Made by a program: the position numbers and the translations under genes. DNA of 64,000 nucleotides, from positions 1,302,001 through 1,366,000 of the forward strand of contig VJWN01000003.1 of the NCBI GenBank assembly GCA_007644065.1, given 5' to 3'. Below the pieces are notes generated by a model. The model searched no databases. It worked only from the letters and a program-made list of their open reading frames with translations, and was not told the origin of the DNA. Each line of letters begins with the position of its first letter. Positions within the stretch are counted from its first letter, which is position 1. This stretch comes from Margaritispora aquatica. Taxonomy: Eukaryota > Ascomycota > Leotiomycetes > Helotiales > Discinellaceae. Below, in pieces: positions 1-9,160 of this stretch.

Positions 1-1837
1 GGCGAGCCATGACTTTGTTGTTCGACACGATGATCGTCCGTGCTGGCAAAGAAATGTCATCATCTTTGTTTGATCTTTGTTGTTGGAGATGGCGACGGCG
101 ATACCAACTTGGACCAAGAGCCTGAAGCCACTCAGTATGGTTGCCCAGAAATCCAGTCAAAAGGTTGAAGAAAAAGAAGCCTTCGTCCTTTCCCCCAGCC
201 CATTTGCCAACCTGTCTTGCTTCTTCACGCCAGATACCCCATCTACCCTGACCAGTAATGACTTGATTAGCCTTAATACCATCGACAATACGATGGCGAG
301 CAGCATCCACTTCCTTGTGAATTGTTGGAGCTTGCATCAAACAATTTGCCGTTAGTTGAACTAGTTTAGCGTTCGTCTTCGGAACTTTGAAAGGTTTGAT
401 ATCTTCCAAGACCCGTTTACCAGATCTTGATACACTGGCTGACATTGCTCGTAAATGCGTACCCTCCTTTCTTGGATCTGGGGAGCTAATATCCGCATGC
501 CTTAGCATTGGGAGTAAAACGCTCGTCAATACAGCTTGCAAGTGAGAAAGTGATCGCATGATGATATCCCAGTGTTGAGTGATCATATCGATACGATCGT
601 CAATATCACTTGAGAAGGAAGACTCGAGAGACTCGACTCCAAATCCATGGCCAAGCATGGTCCAACCAGATTTCCGTGTCGAATTAAAAGACGAAGGAAA
701 GGATTCCTGCTCCGTGTAAGAGCTAGGTCCACGAAAGCTAGATCTTGAAGTTGGAACCGAATGTGAGTGCGTAGCTTGAGGCAAATGGATAACAAGACCA
801 ACAGCATACATGGGCGTTCTCTTCTGTTTTGGTTGTGGCTTCTTCTTTTCTTCATCGTGGGTCCTTTTCTCGCCAACGGCAGGGAATGGATATCCCTTGG
901 TCTCGGGTTGATGTTGTTCTCCCGAAGTAGGAGTCGTGTTCTGAGTATTTGTAGTCTCGACGGTTGAATCTTCATTAGGTAGAGTAACAGGAAACATTCG
1001 TGTAATCAAAACCTTCTTCCTCTCGCCTTTGGATGATGTGCTTGGACTGTGGAAGCCAGCCGATGTCGGCCCATGAACTGTGTCTGATGTAAAGGATTGT
1101 GCCAATTTACTGCTCCGCATTCCCATTCCTGAGCGTCCAAAGGAGCCATTGTTCTCGCCCATATAGGAGCTCGAAGTGGTCGGTGCTTTAGATTCTGTCG
1201 GGATAATGTGAACCTTCGTGCCTGTGCCTTTGTATGCCAGAACATCGGAATTGCCAAAAATGCAGTTGGAAAAAACAGTGACCTCTTCCTTATATTCTCT
1301 CGCTGATCTCTGCCCCTCCGTCTCACTGAAACTTTGTGTCTTCGCATGGTGTGGTCTGCGATCGAAAGCTCCAAAGGCTCGAGGTGTATTGGATTCCTGT
1401 ATAATGACTGGTCTGGTATTTTGTCCTATGCTCCCCTTGCGCGGGGAACTAATAGACCTACGGCCTTCACGCGTGTTATATCCTGGCCCTGTTGCTGGAG
1501 CTTGTCGATCGACCACTGAGCTTGGTGCCGGGAGCGGGTGACTGTCGTAGAGTAGTTGTGAAGCAGGAGATGTTGGGGTAGCTTCCTGCATTATGATGAC
1601 TCGAACATCTCGCATATCAAGATCAATCTCGCCATTGAGATCAAAGCTGCTGGTTGCAGCTGGCGTAATAGTAGTTCCTGACGACAGCGGAAACACTTGA
1701 TCATTGTGACATAGTGCATCCGCAGAAGGGAAGAGAAGATTGTATGTGAAGCCTTCTTCGATGGTCGAATTCAAGGGTGGCGTGCGAGGACTTGGGGTCG
1801 GCGCGGCCTGTGATAGTAATCTGCCCAACAAAGACAT
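1..1837 (-). CDS. Folliculin-interacting protein / Lst4-like, 5' part (runs off the left edge)
   Basis: An open frame runs without a stop from the ATG at 1837 to position 1, giving 612 codons with no intron; the C-terminus lies outside the window. Family features: a N-terminal segment reading RDVRVIIMQEA...LLYDS at about residues 76-99, a basic strand KKVLITRMFPVTLP at 274-287 and YAVGLVIHLP at 344-353. These match the split longin-like N-terminal domain of FNIP/Lst4 proteins, with disordered Ser/Pro/Thr-rich insertions between the strands. Known family role: with folliculin/Lst7 it forms a GAP complex for Rag/Gtr GTPases at the vacuole and so links amino-acid supply to TORC1. The start was chosen because the conserved N-terminus follows directly; frames further upstream read into low-complexity repeats. 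Identification rests on motif recall, so a remote relative is possible. Confidence 0.78.
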   Translation of the reverse strand, partial: MSLLGRLLSQAAPTPSPRTPPLNSTIEEGFTYNLLFPSADALCHNDQVFPLSSGTTITPAATSSFDLNGEIDLDMRDVRVIIMQEATPTSPASQLLYDSHPLPAPSSVVDRQAPATGPGYNTREGRRSISSPRKGSIGQNTRPVIIQESNTPRAFGAFDRRPHHAKTQSFSETEGQRSAREYKEEVTVFSNCIFGNSDVLAYKGTGTKVHIIPTESKAPTTSSSYMGENNGSFGRSGMGMRSSKLAQSFTSDTVHGPTSAGFHSPSTSSKGERKKVLITRMFPVTLPNEDSTVETTNTQNTTPTSGEQHQPETKGYPFPAVGEKRTHDEEKKKPQPKQKRTPMYAVGLVIHLPQATHSHSVPTSRSSFRGPSSYTEQESFPSSFNSTRKSGWTMLGHGFGVESLESSFSSDIDDRIDMITQHWDIIMRSLSHLQAVLTSVLLPMLRHADISSPDPRKEGTHLRAMSASVSRSGKRVLEDIKPFKVPKTNAKLVQLTANCLMQAPTIHKEVDAARHRIVDGIKANQVITGQGRWGIWREEARQVGKWAGGKDEGFFFFNLLTGFLGNHTEWLQALGPSWYRRRHLQQQRSNKDDDISLPARTIIVSNNKVMAR

Positions 1838-2280
1838 CTTGAGGTTTCGTTTCGAAGCTGAAAGGTCCTTGGTATCTGGTGCTAGTTCTTATTCGAAAGC
1901 TCTCTGCCAATTGTATTCCTTTGGCACGGCCATCTTCGCGTGGAGTCCAGTTTCGATGTGATGTGATGTGATGTGTTGCTGTTCCGTCCTTGACGGATCG
2001 GTTTCGAGTACGTACTTGGAGAACCCAAAGTATTAAACACACCAAGGTGACTTGGTTTCCAGGACAGGAGAAAGGGAGGCGACGTCGCGAGTTGAGCAAC
2101 AGCGGGGGGGGAGGGAGGGAGATCAGAGGAATTTGAGTCGAGGGACGCTTGCGGATCTTTAATCGTATCGTGTCGGATCGTATGTATGAGAGACAGAGAC
2201 CGAGACAGAGAGAGAGAGAGACCTGACTAACTGACTTGACTTGACTTGACTTGACTACTACCACTTGAGGGACTGAGGGA

Positions 2281-2312
2281 GGGCTTGAGGGCTTGAGGGC
2301 TTGAGGGCTTGG
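2281..2312. repeat. Octamer tandem repeat (GGGCTTGA)x4
   Basis: Four head-to-tail copies of GGGCTTGA, the last ending in G instead of A. It lies upstream of the FNIP-like gene and does not code. Confidence 0.9.
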
Positions 2313-2438
2313 AGGTGGGATTTAGCGGTGTGCACTGTCGCGACGGGATTAGTTAAAGATCCACTATGATCCACTACTGACTGACTGTCCACTCCCACTG
2401 CCACTACCACTACCCTACCTGAGCCTACCCTTACCAAT

Positions 2439-2466
2439 ACCCTAACCCTACCCTAACCCTACCCCT
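2439..2466. repeat. Telomere-like CCCTAA/CCCTA run
   Basis: Alternating CCCTAA and CCCTA units, about five in all. This resembles degenerate (TTAGGG)n on the other strand but is short and surrounded by unrelated microsatellites, so it is not evidence for a chromosome end. Confidence 0.75.
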
Positions 2467-2566
2467 ACCTTGGGAAACCTTAGGAAACCTTGGTATGATC
2501 AATCCTCACCACTAATCCTAAGCGCAAGACGACTTACTTCTGCTTTCGTTTGGCTTTTCGTTTGCC

Positions 2567-2594
2567 TGGATGATGGATGATGGATGATGGATGA
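2567..2594. repeat. Heptamer tandem repeat (TGGATGA)x4
   Basis: Four perfect head-to-tail copies; non-coding. Confidence 0.9.
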
Positions 2595-2600
2595 CTGACC

Positions 2601-5600
2601 ACCTAAGACTAGTCAGGCAACCCAGTCGAGTCAAAAGTATATCATCAATTCTGTATCAGATTTCCCCCCCTGGTATGTCCAGATATTTATTGGCACATGC
2701 CTATTTGCTTTTTCATCTTCATCAACTCAACTTTCCCAAGCACTGAAGCACTGCGACTGATCCTCTCTTGAAGACAGGTAAAGATGGAATAACAGCCAAC
2801 ATGCTGCGATTTCCTGTCACATTTACTTTTCTTCGGAGAGAAACGGATGTTTGGTTTGGTATATTCAATATATTGACAGGATAAGAAGCTAAGCATCCGA
2901 GCAATCATCATAGCTTTTGGATATTGGCTGGCGAACAAATTCGGACATATGGGAAGCATAAGGCCGAATCTCGAGCCAGGGCGAACTTTAAGTGGACGAC
3001 ATTGTTGGTGGAGGGAGAAATACCCCCGGCTTGGACAAAGTGCTACATATTATGTACATATTGGATACAAGATACTAGACACTGGGATACTGGGATACTG
3101 GGATACTGGAGACCCCGGGTATTATTAGATGGAAGGCATTGTTGAAGAATACCGGTTCTTCAACCAAACCCGAGATATTCGTGTGTGGAGTTCGCAAAAA
3201 GAATCCCATCTGAACAAGTGGTGGCTACCGAGGTCATTTCTGCCTACGTACTACTTACTTGTACGACTGGTACAGTACGACTGACACAGACCAGCTTCCT
3301 TCGGGGTGGAATTTGTTGAATTCCCATCCAATCTAGCTGAACATCTTGGCCATGGAGCTGAAATTGATGTATCACCTCGAGATCTCTGAGTCACAACAAC
3401 CGTTCAGCCCTGCATCTTTCGCCGCTTACCTTCAAGCCAGGCAGGAGACTTTTCTGTATGAGCGACACAGAGATGCCTATGCATGGCAAAATCTTAGATT
3501 ACTGTGCAGTACCGTACTCTGATGTTTGTACAACCGCCGAGAGTACATGACATGACAGAGCATTGCTGCACAGAGCACACGCAGCACGCCTCGCATTGCA
3601 TTGGAAGAAAGGCTTGGTCAGCCAAGATAGAGATGATATGCTGCTGAGATGGCTGACATGCAGTGCAACGGTAAGGGAGGGCAAAAAGCAGAAAACAGAA
3701 ACATGTGCACGCGATAAAGATGGAATAATGTGCTTCGGAACAAAATCATCACGGCACGGCGCGAGACAAATCTGGCCAATGATGCCGACAGTGACGAGTG
3801 TTGTGTTCCAGATTCGCTATTTGCGGCGCAAAGAGATCATTAGGTGCAAATATGACAGTAGTAGTATCACCAAATTGAGCACATGTCCTCACAGGTGAGC
3901 CCTCGAGGATTATGAGATAACATGAGGGTGTAGAAAGCACGCACTGGCATCCTACTTGTCTACGATACTTATCGGAAGGATGCGTCAGAGCCAGTACTTG
4001 AGCAGATGCTAATCGTATACTCGGCCACTCCAGCGCATTACAAGCATTCAAAAGTCGCTATTCGTTGGGGTCGTGGGGTGAATCACAGCTCTCTCATCTC
4101 ATCTCATTACTGACGCGCTTGATCCAAGCCTCACTGGTTGCCGTCGATGTGTTGTTCCAAAAGTGCACATGATAAGAATTCCTCCAAAACTACTCATCAA
4201 ACATTCAACCTTGCGAGTCCACCTCGTGCTGGTATGACTGGAGTTTGACCGCCCTCACCTTGAGGCTACCACTGCCAGGCTGGGAAGAGTGCAGACGCCA
4301 CCACCGTCACTCGAAATAGCTTCATGTCTCAAATTCAGATGATCAATATCACTGTGTCGCGTTCACCTGCTCTTCTAGGCGGTTTAACAACAGAGGAAGA
4401 CGACAGTGAGCAAGCAACAAGCTTCCAGATCCATGAACCGCGACAAACGCGCAAGGCGGAGCTGGGTAGTTGCAAGGCACGAGTGCCGTATCAAACGTTG
4501 ATCACAGTCGGTGTGCGACGGTGAGGCTGCAACGACGAGCAAGAGTGCAAGACATATCCAGGTAATTGTCTCCACATTCACGCCTCCACGGCAGTTCAAC
4601 CCCTGCAACACACACCTGGTTATGGCACACGCCAATCACAGTGAAACCACCAAAAAGAACAGCGTTGAAAGGTGGGAAAGGAGTTGATGGAAATCACCAA
4701 GTTCCATACATGTTCTTTATCGGTTTTATCTGCCACTCTTCCCCCCCCCACGCGCTTCGTGGTCTCGCCTGTCAGCCCCTGCTGAACCAAAACCATGCAC
4801 TCGGGACGGGGATGTCTCACTGGATCTCCGAAGTTGTCGAGGGATGCTCACATCAAACCAATGTGCCGGATATGCTCATGGCAACATTGCGACGAGATGC
4901 TGCAATATGAGCACTATGAGACTTTCCCCATTCGGATCCTGGACCTTCTACACAGCACAGTAAGTACGGTATGGCCGGAAAGCCGCACGGGATATCATGA
5001 CTGTCTGTCTGTGCAACAATATTGCCACTCAGTCCAAGCCGAAGCGAAAGCTGAGGTTGGCCGTTCATGACGCGTGTGTGATAAAAGTCAACTTTCGGAA
5101 AGAAGCTCGTCAACTTCCGACAACCTTATCTCCTTCTATCTTCCCAGTTTCCAATATTCGAAATCGCTGATACCGGGTTACTGTGATGACAAGGTTGGTC
5201 CCGCGGGAGCTAGCTTTCTCATCCGACTAACGAATAGAGTCATCCGTCTGATTGTAAATTAAACTAAAAGATGTTTAGAGTTGCCCGTTGAGTTCTGCCA
5301 AGTAATAATTTTGTCAAAGCGGGATACCAAACTGAATGATGCATGCAACATAAACGACGTTACATGCATCATGCTTCCAGGTTTGGATGCTTCGGTTCGT
5401 GAAAAGGGGCAGATAGGTAGGTGCCGGTATTAGGCATGGTAAGCGAGTACGAGTTGTTATCCTTCTCAAGGTAAACCGCAGCAACGAATGAACATGTGTT
5501 TGCACCTCAACAGATAATGGTGAGTATGGAGGCAAGTCGTCAGTGCCCTCAGGTTGAGGCCCAGTTTGGGAAACGTACATAAAATTGCAATCTGGAAGCA

Positions 5601-7192
5601 TATGAGAATCCATATGAAACATCATAAGCTTTTCATATCTTTTCCACGAAGGTGTCGTTTTCTCTACTTTGGCGCGACAAGCTCGAGTCACAAAATAGAA
5701 ATATTGATTACCCATCTAAACTGATCATATGGATTGATTATCTTCTGACTATCCTCGCTGAGTTGTTCTCAGAACTGTATCTCATCGTGTCCCTATGATC
5801 CCATTCGGGACTTTACAAGCTGAGCGATTGTCGCTACCATACCTAACCTTAATCTTTGCCCAAGTTTACACATGTCATTATTATCAAGGAAGATCGGCGT
5901 TCCTGAAGATTGAGACATTTTCTCACCACGAAGAAGTTCTTATCCCGAAACCCTTTGAAATGCGAATTGAATCTCAAATAGCCTTTTATACTGTCTACAG
6001 TTCGGTGCACAAGGCAAGCGAAGTATAAGGTACTCTGGAAAGTGTGTGGTATCTGAAAATGCACGTTGAGAAGCTGGCAGTCGATTGATTGCCTGTCGTC
6101 TTGTGATCACATTATCGTTAATATACTCATCACATAGTATATTTTCCCCTAAGCGACAACAATCGCGATATCAACATGATGTGCTCAGAACCCGCTCAAA
6201 TCGTCTAGATTTCAATTTTTTTTCTCTCTCTTCCTCTCTTCCTCTCTCTCCGTTTACGTAGAAGTGAAATACGTCACCAAGCCGTGGAGGAAATAGCAGG
6301 TCATACCTCCTGATACGCTGCTAGACTGATATTCTCACTCTCCGCGTTGGGTAGTTCACGCCATTTTCCTTTTCAGATGCGTATTGTTCTAGCCATGTCC
6401 TTGGCACCGTATGCGGCGGAATCGATGGATGGTATGGACTGAGAAGAAAAGTTGTGTTATTAGTATTGCTAAGATTGGTTTATATGGGATGTGCTAGACT
6501 GCTAGTTGATGTAACAGATTCGTAGAGTTCGCTCCTCAGCGTTTTTGAAGTATCTCGTGACCAAGCATCGAGTTATCGAGACTTGAAGAACGTTGCAACA
6601 GCTCGTCAGTTTAAGTAGCATCCGTCGATTTCGTTATACACTGGTATGTTATCGACCTATGATGACCATAAGTATCCACGTTACGCACCATCCGTCGAAT
6701 CTCTCGCGCCTTCGTAAGGTTGACGTACGTTCGGTGATCTGATATAAGGTAGGCATACTGTAGGTACGCTTGCTGTCAGTCAGTAGATCGAAATATCGCA
6801 ATCCTTAGACGCCATCTACCTCACTCACTCACAGAAATATAGTCATGTAATCTCAGGCAAGTGAAGTACTCTTAAATCATTCGCATTTCATCATCTCATA
6901 GATATCTATTTCATATGGGTATCATAATTCCGCCTAGCCAGGCCTTTTTTCCCTTTTCCCTTCCCTTCCCTATGAGTATGAGAAGTGTCCATTCTCTCCA
7001 ATTTCGGTTACGAACACCGGATACCAAACACCAAACACCAAACTCCAAACTCCAAGATCCAAGATCCAAGATCCAAACGCCAAACCAAAATAGAATCCCA
7101 AACCCCATGTCCAAAAGTATACACAAACGAAAAGAAAACCAACCAACGCGCGCGCACGCGCCCAAAACGAACCACCCACCACATCTACCTAT
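2601..7192. other. Gene-poor stretch of about 4.6 kb
   Basis: Only short frames are present, none with family motifs, clear splice-linked partners or a signal sequence. A (TGGGATAC)3 repeat lies at 3083-3106. A CCAAAC/CCAAGAT low-complexity tract runs from about 7020 to 7085. I saw no transposase, reverse transcriptase, tRNA or rRNA. It could hold regulatory DNA, a non-coding transcript or eroded repeats. Confidence 0.55.
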
Positions 7193-7248
7193 CTACCTCC
7201 CTACCTCCCTACCTCCCTACCTCCCTACCTCCCTACCTCCCTACCTCC
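7193..7248. repeat. Octamer tandem repeat (CTACCTCC)x7
   Basis: Seven perfect copies. On the minus strand it reads (GGAGGTAG)7, which is G-tract rich. It forms the end of the coding region and the start of the 3' UTR of the Mid2-like gene; the TAG stop at 7241-7243 comes from one repeat unit. Confidence 0.93.
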
Positions 7249-9160
7249 CCCGCCGTCCAATCCGACTACTCCTCAAAGTCCCGGGACTTTTCAAAATCGG
7301 CACATCCTCGCCGACGACCTCGTCAACGAGCTGATACCGCTTCCTGCGGTCGTCGATCGGGCTATTCGCCACCATGGGCGTCGTGGCCGAGATAGTCGTC
7401 GTGTTGCCCATCGGCATCGACAATCGCTCCCATTCCCGGTCTCTCGCCCGCTCTTGTTCCCATTCCTTGCGCATGCTCTGTCGTAGCGGACTCTTGGCTG
7501 GGATCGCGATCTCGGGACTGACGTCCCCGTCTCCGTCTCCGGCGCCGTATCCTGTTCCTCCTCCTGCTCCTCCTCCGCTTGGTCCGTCACGAGAGCCGTT
7601 CCTCCACCCTGCGGACCCGGAGTTAGACGAATTGCCTTCGCTGGAGACCGTGCCACCACCACGGATGTTCATCGCCGCACTGCTTCCGTGCAGATCTTGA
7701 GGTGTCCAGCCGTCATTTCGAGGTGTGTAGCCGTGGCTCTGATGGCGAGTGTGCTGGCTGCTCCTGAAGGCTTCGGCTGTCAAGTCTCGGCTCTGAGGGT
7801 GCTGGTACGACATCCTGCTGTCGTTCTTCCGCAATGGAGCGCCGATACCCATCGTCGCGCCCATACCGAGACCCATCACCATGTCTGGCCTGTCGTGGAG
7901 ATACATGTCGTGCTCTCTGACGGCATCATTGTAACCATTTGCGAAATCGTCGATTTCAGACGACACGAGTGGTGCATTCTCCATGGGCTGCGAGGTGCGT
8001 CGCACAGGACCCCATCGTTCCATCGCTCCTGACGGTTGCGACATCTCGGGTCCGCCATACATGGAGGCGACTGTGATGTCCTGCTCTGGCGGTGGGACAG
8101 CCGTCCGCGTAGGATTTCCTCTGAGCGGAGACGGGAAATCTTCAGGTGAGAATGGGGAGATGCGTTGGAAGGGCCCGGAGACGGGTGAGTGGCCTTTTGG
8201 GTGTTGCGTTATGAAGGATCCTGCTCGGTGGGTATTGTTGCTCTCTCGCTTGCGGCGACAGCACCAGAACAGGACGGCGAGGAGACCTGCGACCACGGCA
8301 ACTCCTGCTACGGTGGTACCGGCTATGAGACCGGTCGATACTTTCTTGCTTGATGTTGGGGTTGCGGCTGGGGAAGTAGCTGCTGGGGATGCGGTGGGCG
8401 ACTCGGTACTTGCTGTTGGGATGGTTTGGGATGAGAGCGTTGTGGTGGTGGTGATTGATTTGCCGGTCACCGTGATTGATGAGGAAGATGGGTTGGCTGA
8501 GCTAGGTATGCTCGATGAGATGGGACTGCTGCTTGCGGTGCTAGTACTTGCCGATGTAGCTGCTGCTCCTGTATGAACAGCTGACATCGGATTGAAGTTC
8601 ACACCAGTATACACAATTTGCAACAGCACATCGGACGCCTGACCAGTATACGTCGTAGCGATCTGAGCCGCATCCCCAGAAGCACCACATCCATACTGGA
8701 AATACCCACCAGGGTAGGTATTTCGATAACACACCGCTGTCCCGGCACAGGTATAAATGCCGTTATTCTCGAGTCCCGCATTGGGCGACCAGCCTACACT
8801 ATTGCTATCCACACAACTCGTGTATACTCCTTGCGTGCACGCTCCAGACGTGGTGCAGCACCCTACGTACCCGTGAATAGTATCTCGGATACAACTCGAC
8901 CCCGTTGAGCACGTTGCTGCGCTGGCTGAGTTCCCACCTATCCATCCACATACATTTACATCCACCGAGGATCGCTTGAATAACTCTGCTGGGCTGACTG
9001 GCACGAATGTCGGCGCTGGTGACCATTCGTCTTGTTTATAAGCATTGGTGGGTTGTGGTCCCGTCCAGGGTAATGCATCTGCAAAGCCAAAAACGGCCGA
9101 GAGGAAGAGGATGACAGACGACGAAGGCATGGCGAAGATATTGGTGACTTTGAACGACAT
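7241..9160 (-). CDS. Mid2/WSC-like cell-surface protein: signal peptide, Cys-rich ectodomain, Ser/Thr stalk, one TM
   Basis: Intronless frame of 639 residues from the ATG at 9160. A second in-frame ATG at 9130 would give a shorter leader; the frame is also open to 9208. Order of parts: hydrophobic signal ending near ADA-LPW (about residue 29), a Cys-rich ectodomain with ten Cys between about residues 71 and 158, a Ser/Thr stalk (about 200-272), one membrane span (about 276-299, ending FWCCRRKR) and a long polar cytoplasmic tail rich in Gly, Ser and Arg. This is the architecture of fungal wall-stress sensors and Mid2-domain glycoproteins, which report wall damage to Rho1/PKC signalling. The exact family is not certain; a sensor role is inferred from architecture only. 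Confidence 0.8.
   Translation of the reverse strand: MSFKVTNIFAMPSSSVILFLSAVFGFADALPWTGPQPTNAYKQDEWSPAPTFVPVSPAELFKRSSVDVNVCGWIGGNSASAATCSTGSSCIRDTIHGYVGCCTTSGACTQGVYTSCVDSNSVGWSPNAGLENNGIYTCAGTAVCYRNTYPGGYFQYGCGASGDAAQIATTYTGQASDVLLQIVYTGVNFNPMSAVHTGAAATSASTSTASSSPISSSIPSSANPSSSSITVTGKSITTTTTLSSQTIPTASTESPTASPAATSPAATPTSSKKVSTGLIAGTTVAGVAVVAGLLAVLFWCCRRKRESNNTHRAGSFITQHPKGHSPVSGPFQRISPFSPEDFPSPLRGNPTRTAVPPPEQDITVASMYGGPEMSQPSGAMERWGPVRRTSQPMENAPLVSSEIDDFANGYNDAVREHDMYLHDRPDMVMGLGMGATMGIGAPLRKNDSRMSYQHPQSRDLTAEAFRSSQHTRHQSHGYTPRNDGWTPQDLHGSSAAMNIRGGGTVSSEGNSSNSGSAGWRNGSRDGPSGGGAGGGTGYGAGDGDGDVSPEIAIPAKSPLRQSMRKEWEQERARDREWERLSMPMGNTTTISATTPMVANSPIDDRRKRYQLVDEVVGEDVPILKSPGTLRSSRIGRRGR

Larger units (their letters stand above)
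1838..2600. other. Repeat-rich 5' flank of the FNIP-like gene
   Basis: No gene seen. It holds several short tandem repeats: (GATGT)4 at 1955-1975, an AG-rich run near 2203-2221, (TTGAC)4 at 2236-2255, (GGGCTTGA)4 at 2281-2312, a CCCTAA/CCCTA-type run at 2439-2466 and (TGGATGA)4 at 2567-2594. On the minus strand this is the promoter and leader of the FNIP-like gene. Confidence 0.7.

Noticed and set aside
1701..2264. 187-codon minus frame across the start of the FNIP-like gene
   Set aside because: Different frame from the conserved protein and largely made of repeat translations.
5314..5715. 133-codon minus frame in the gene-poor region
   Set aside because: No domain, no hydrophobic signal, surrounded by non-coding sequence.
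7193..7248. Possible CRISPR-like array
   Set aside because: Repeat unit is 8 bp with no spacers; it is a microsatellite in a eukaryotic genome.
6915..7395. Plus-strand frames rich in Pro, Leu, Thr and Asn
   Set aside because: They are translations of the CCAAAC and CTACCTCC repeats and of the antisense of the Mid2-like gene.
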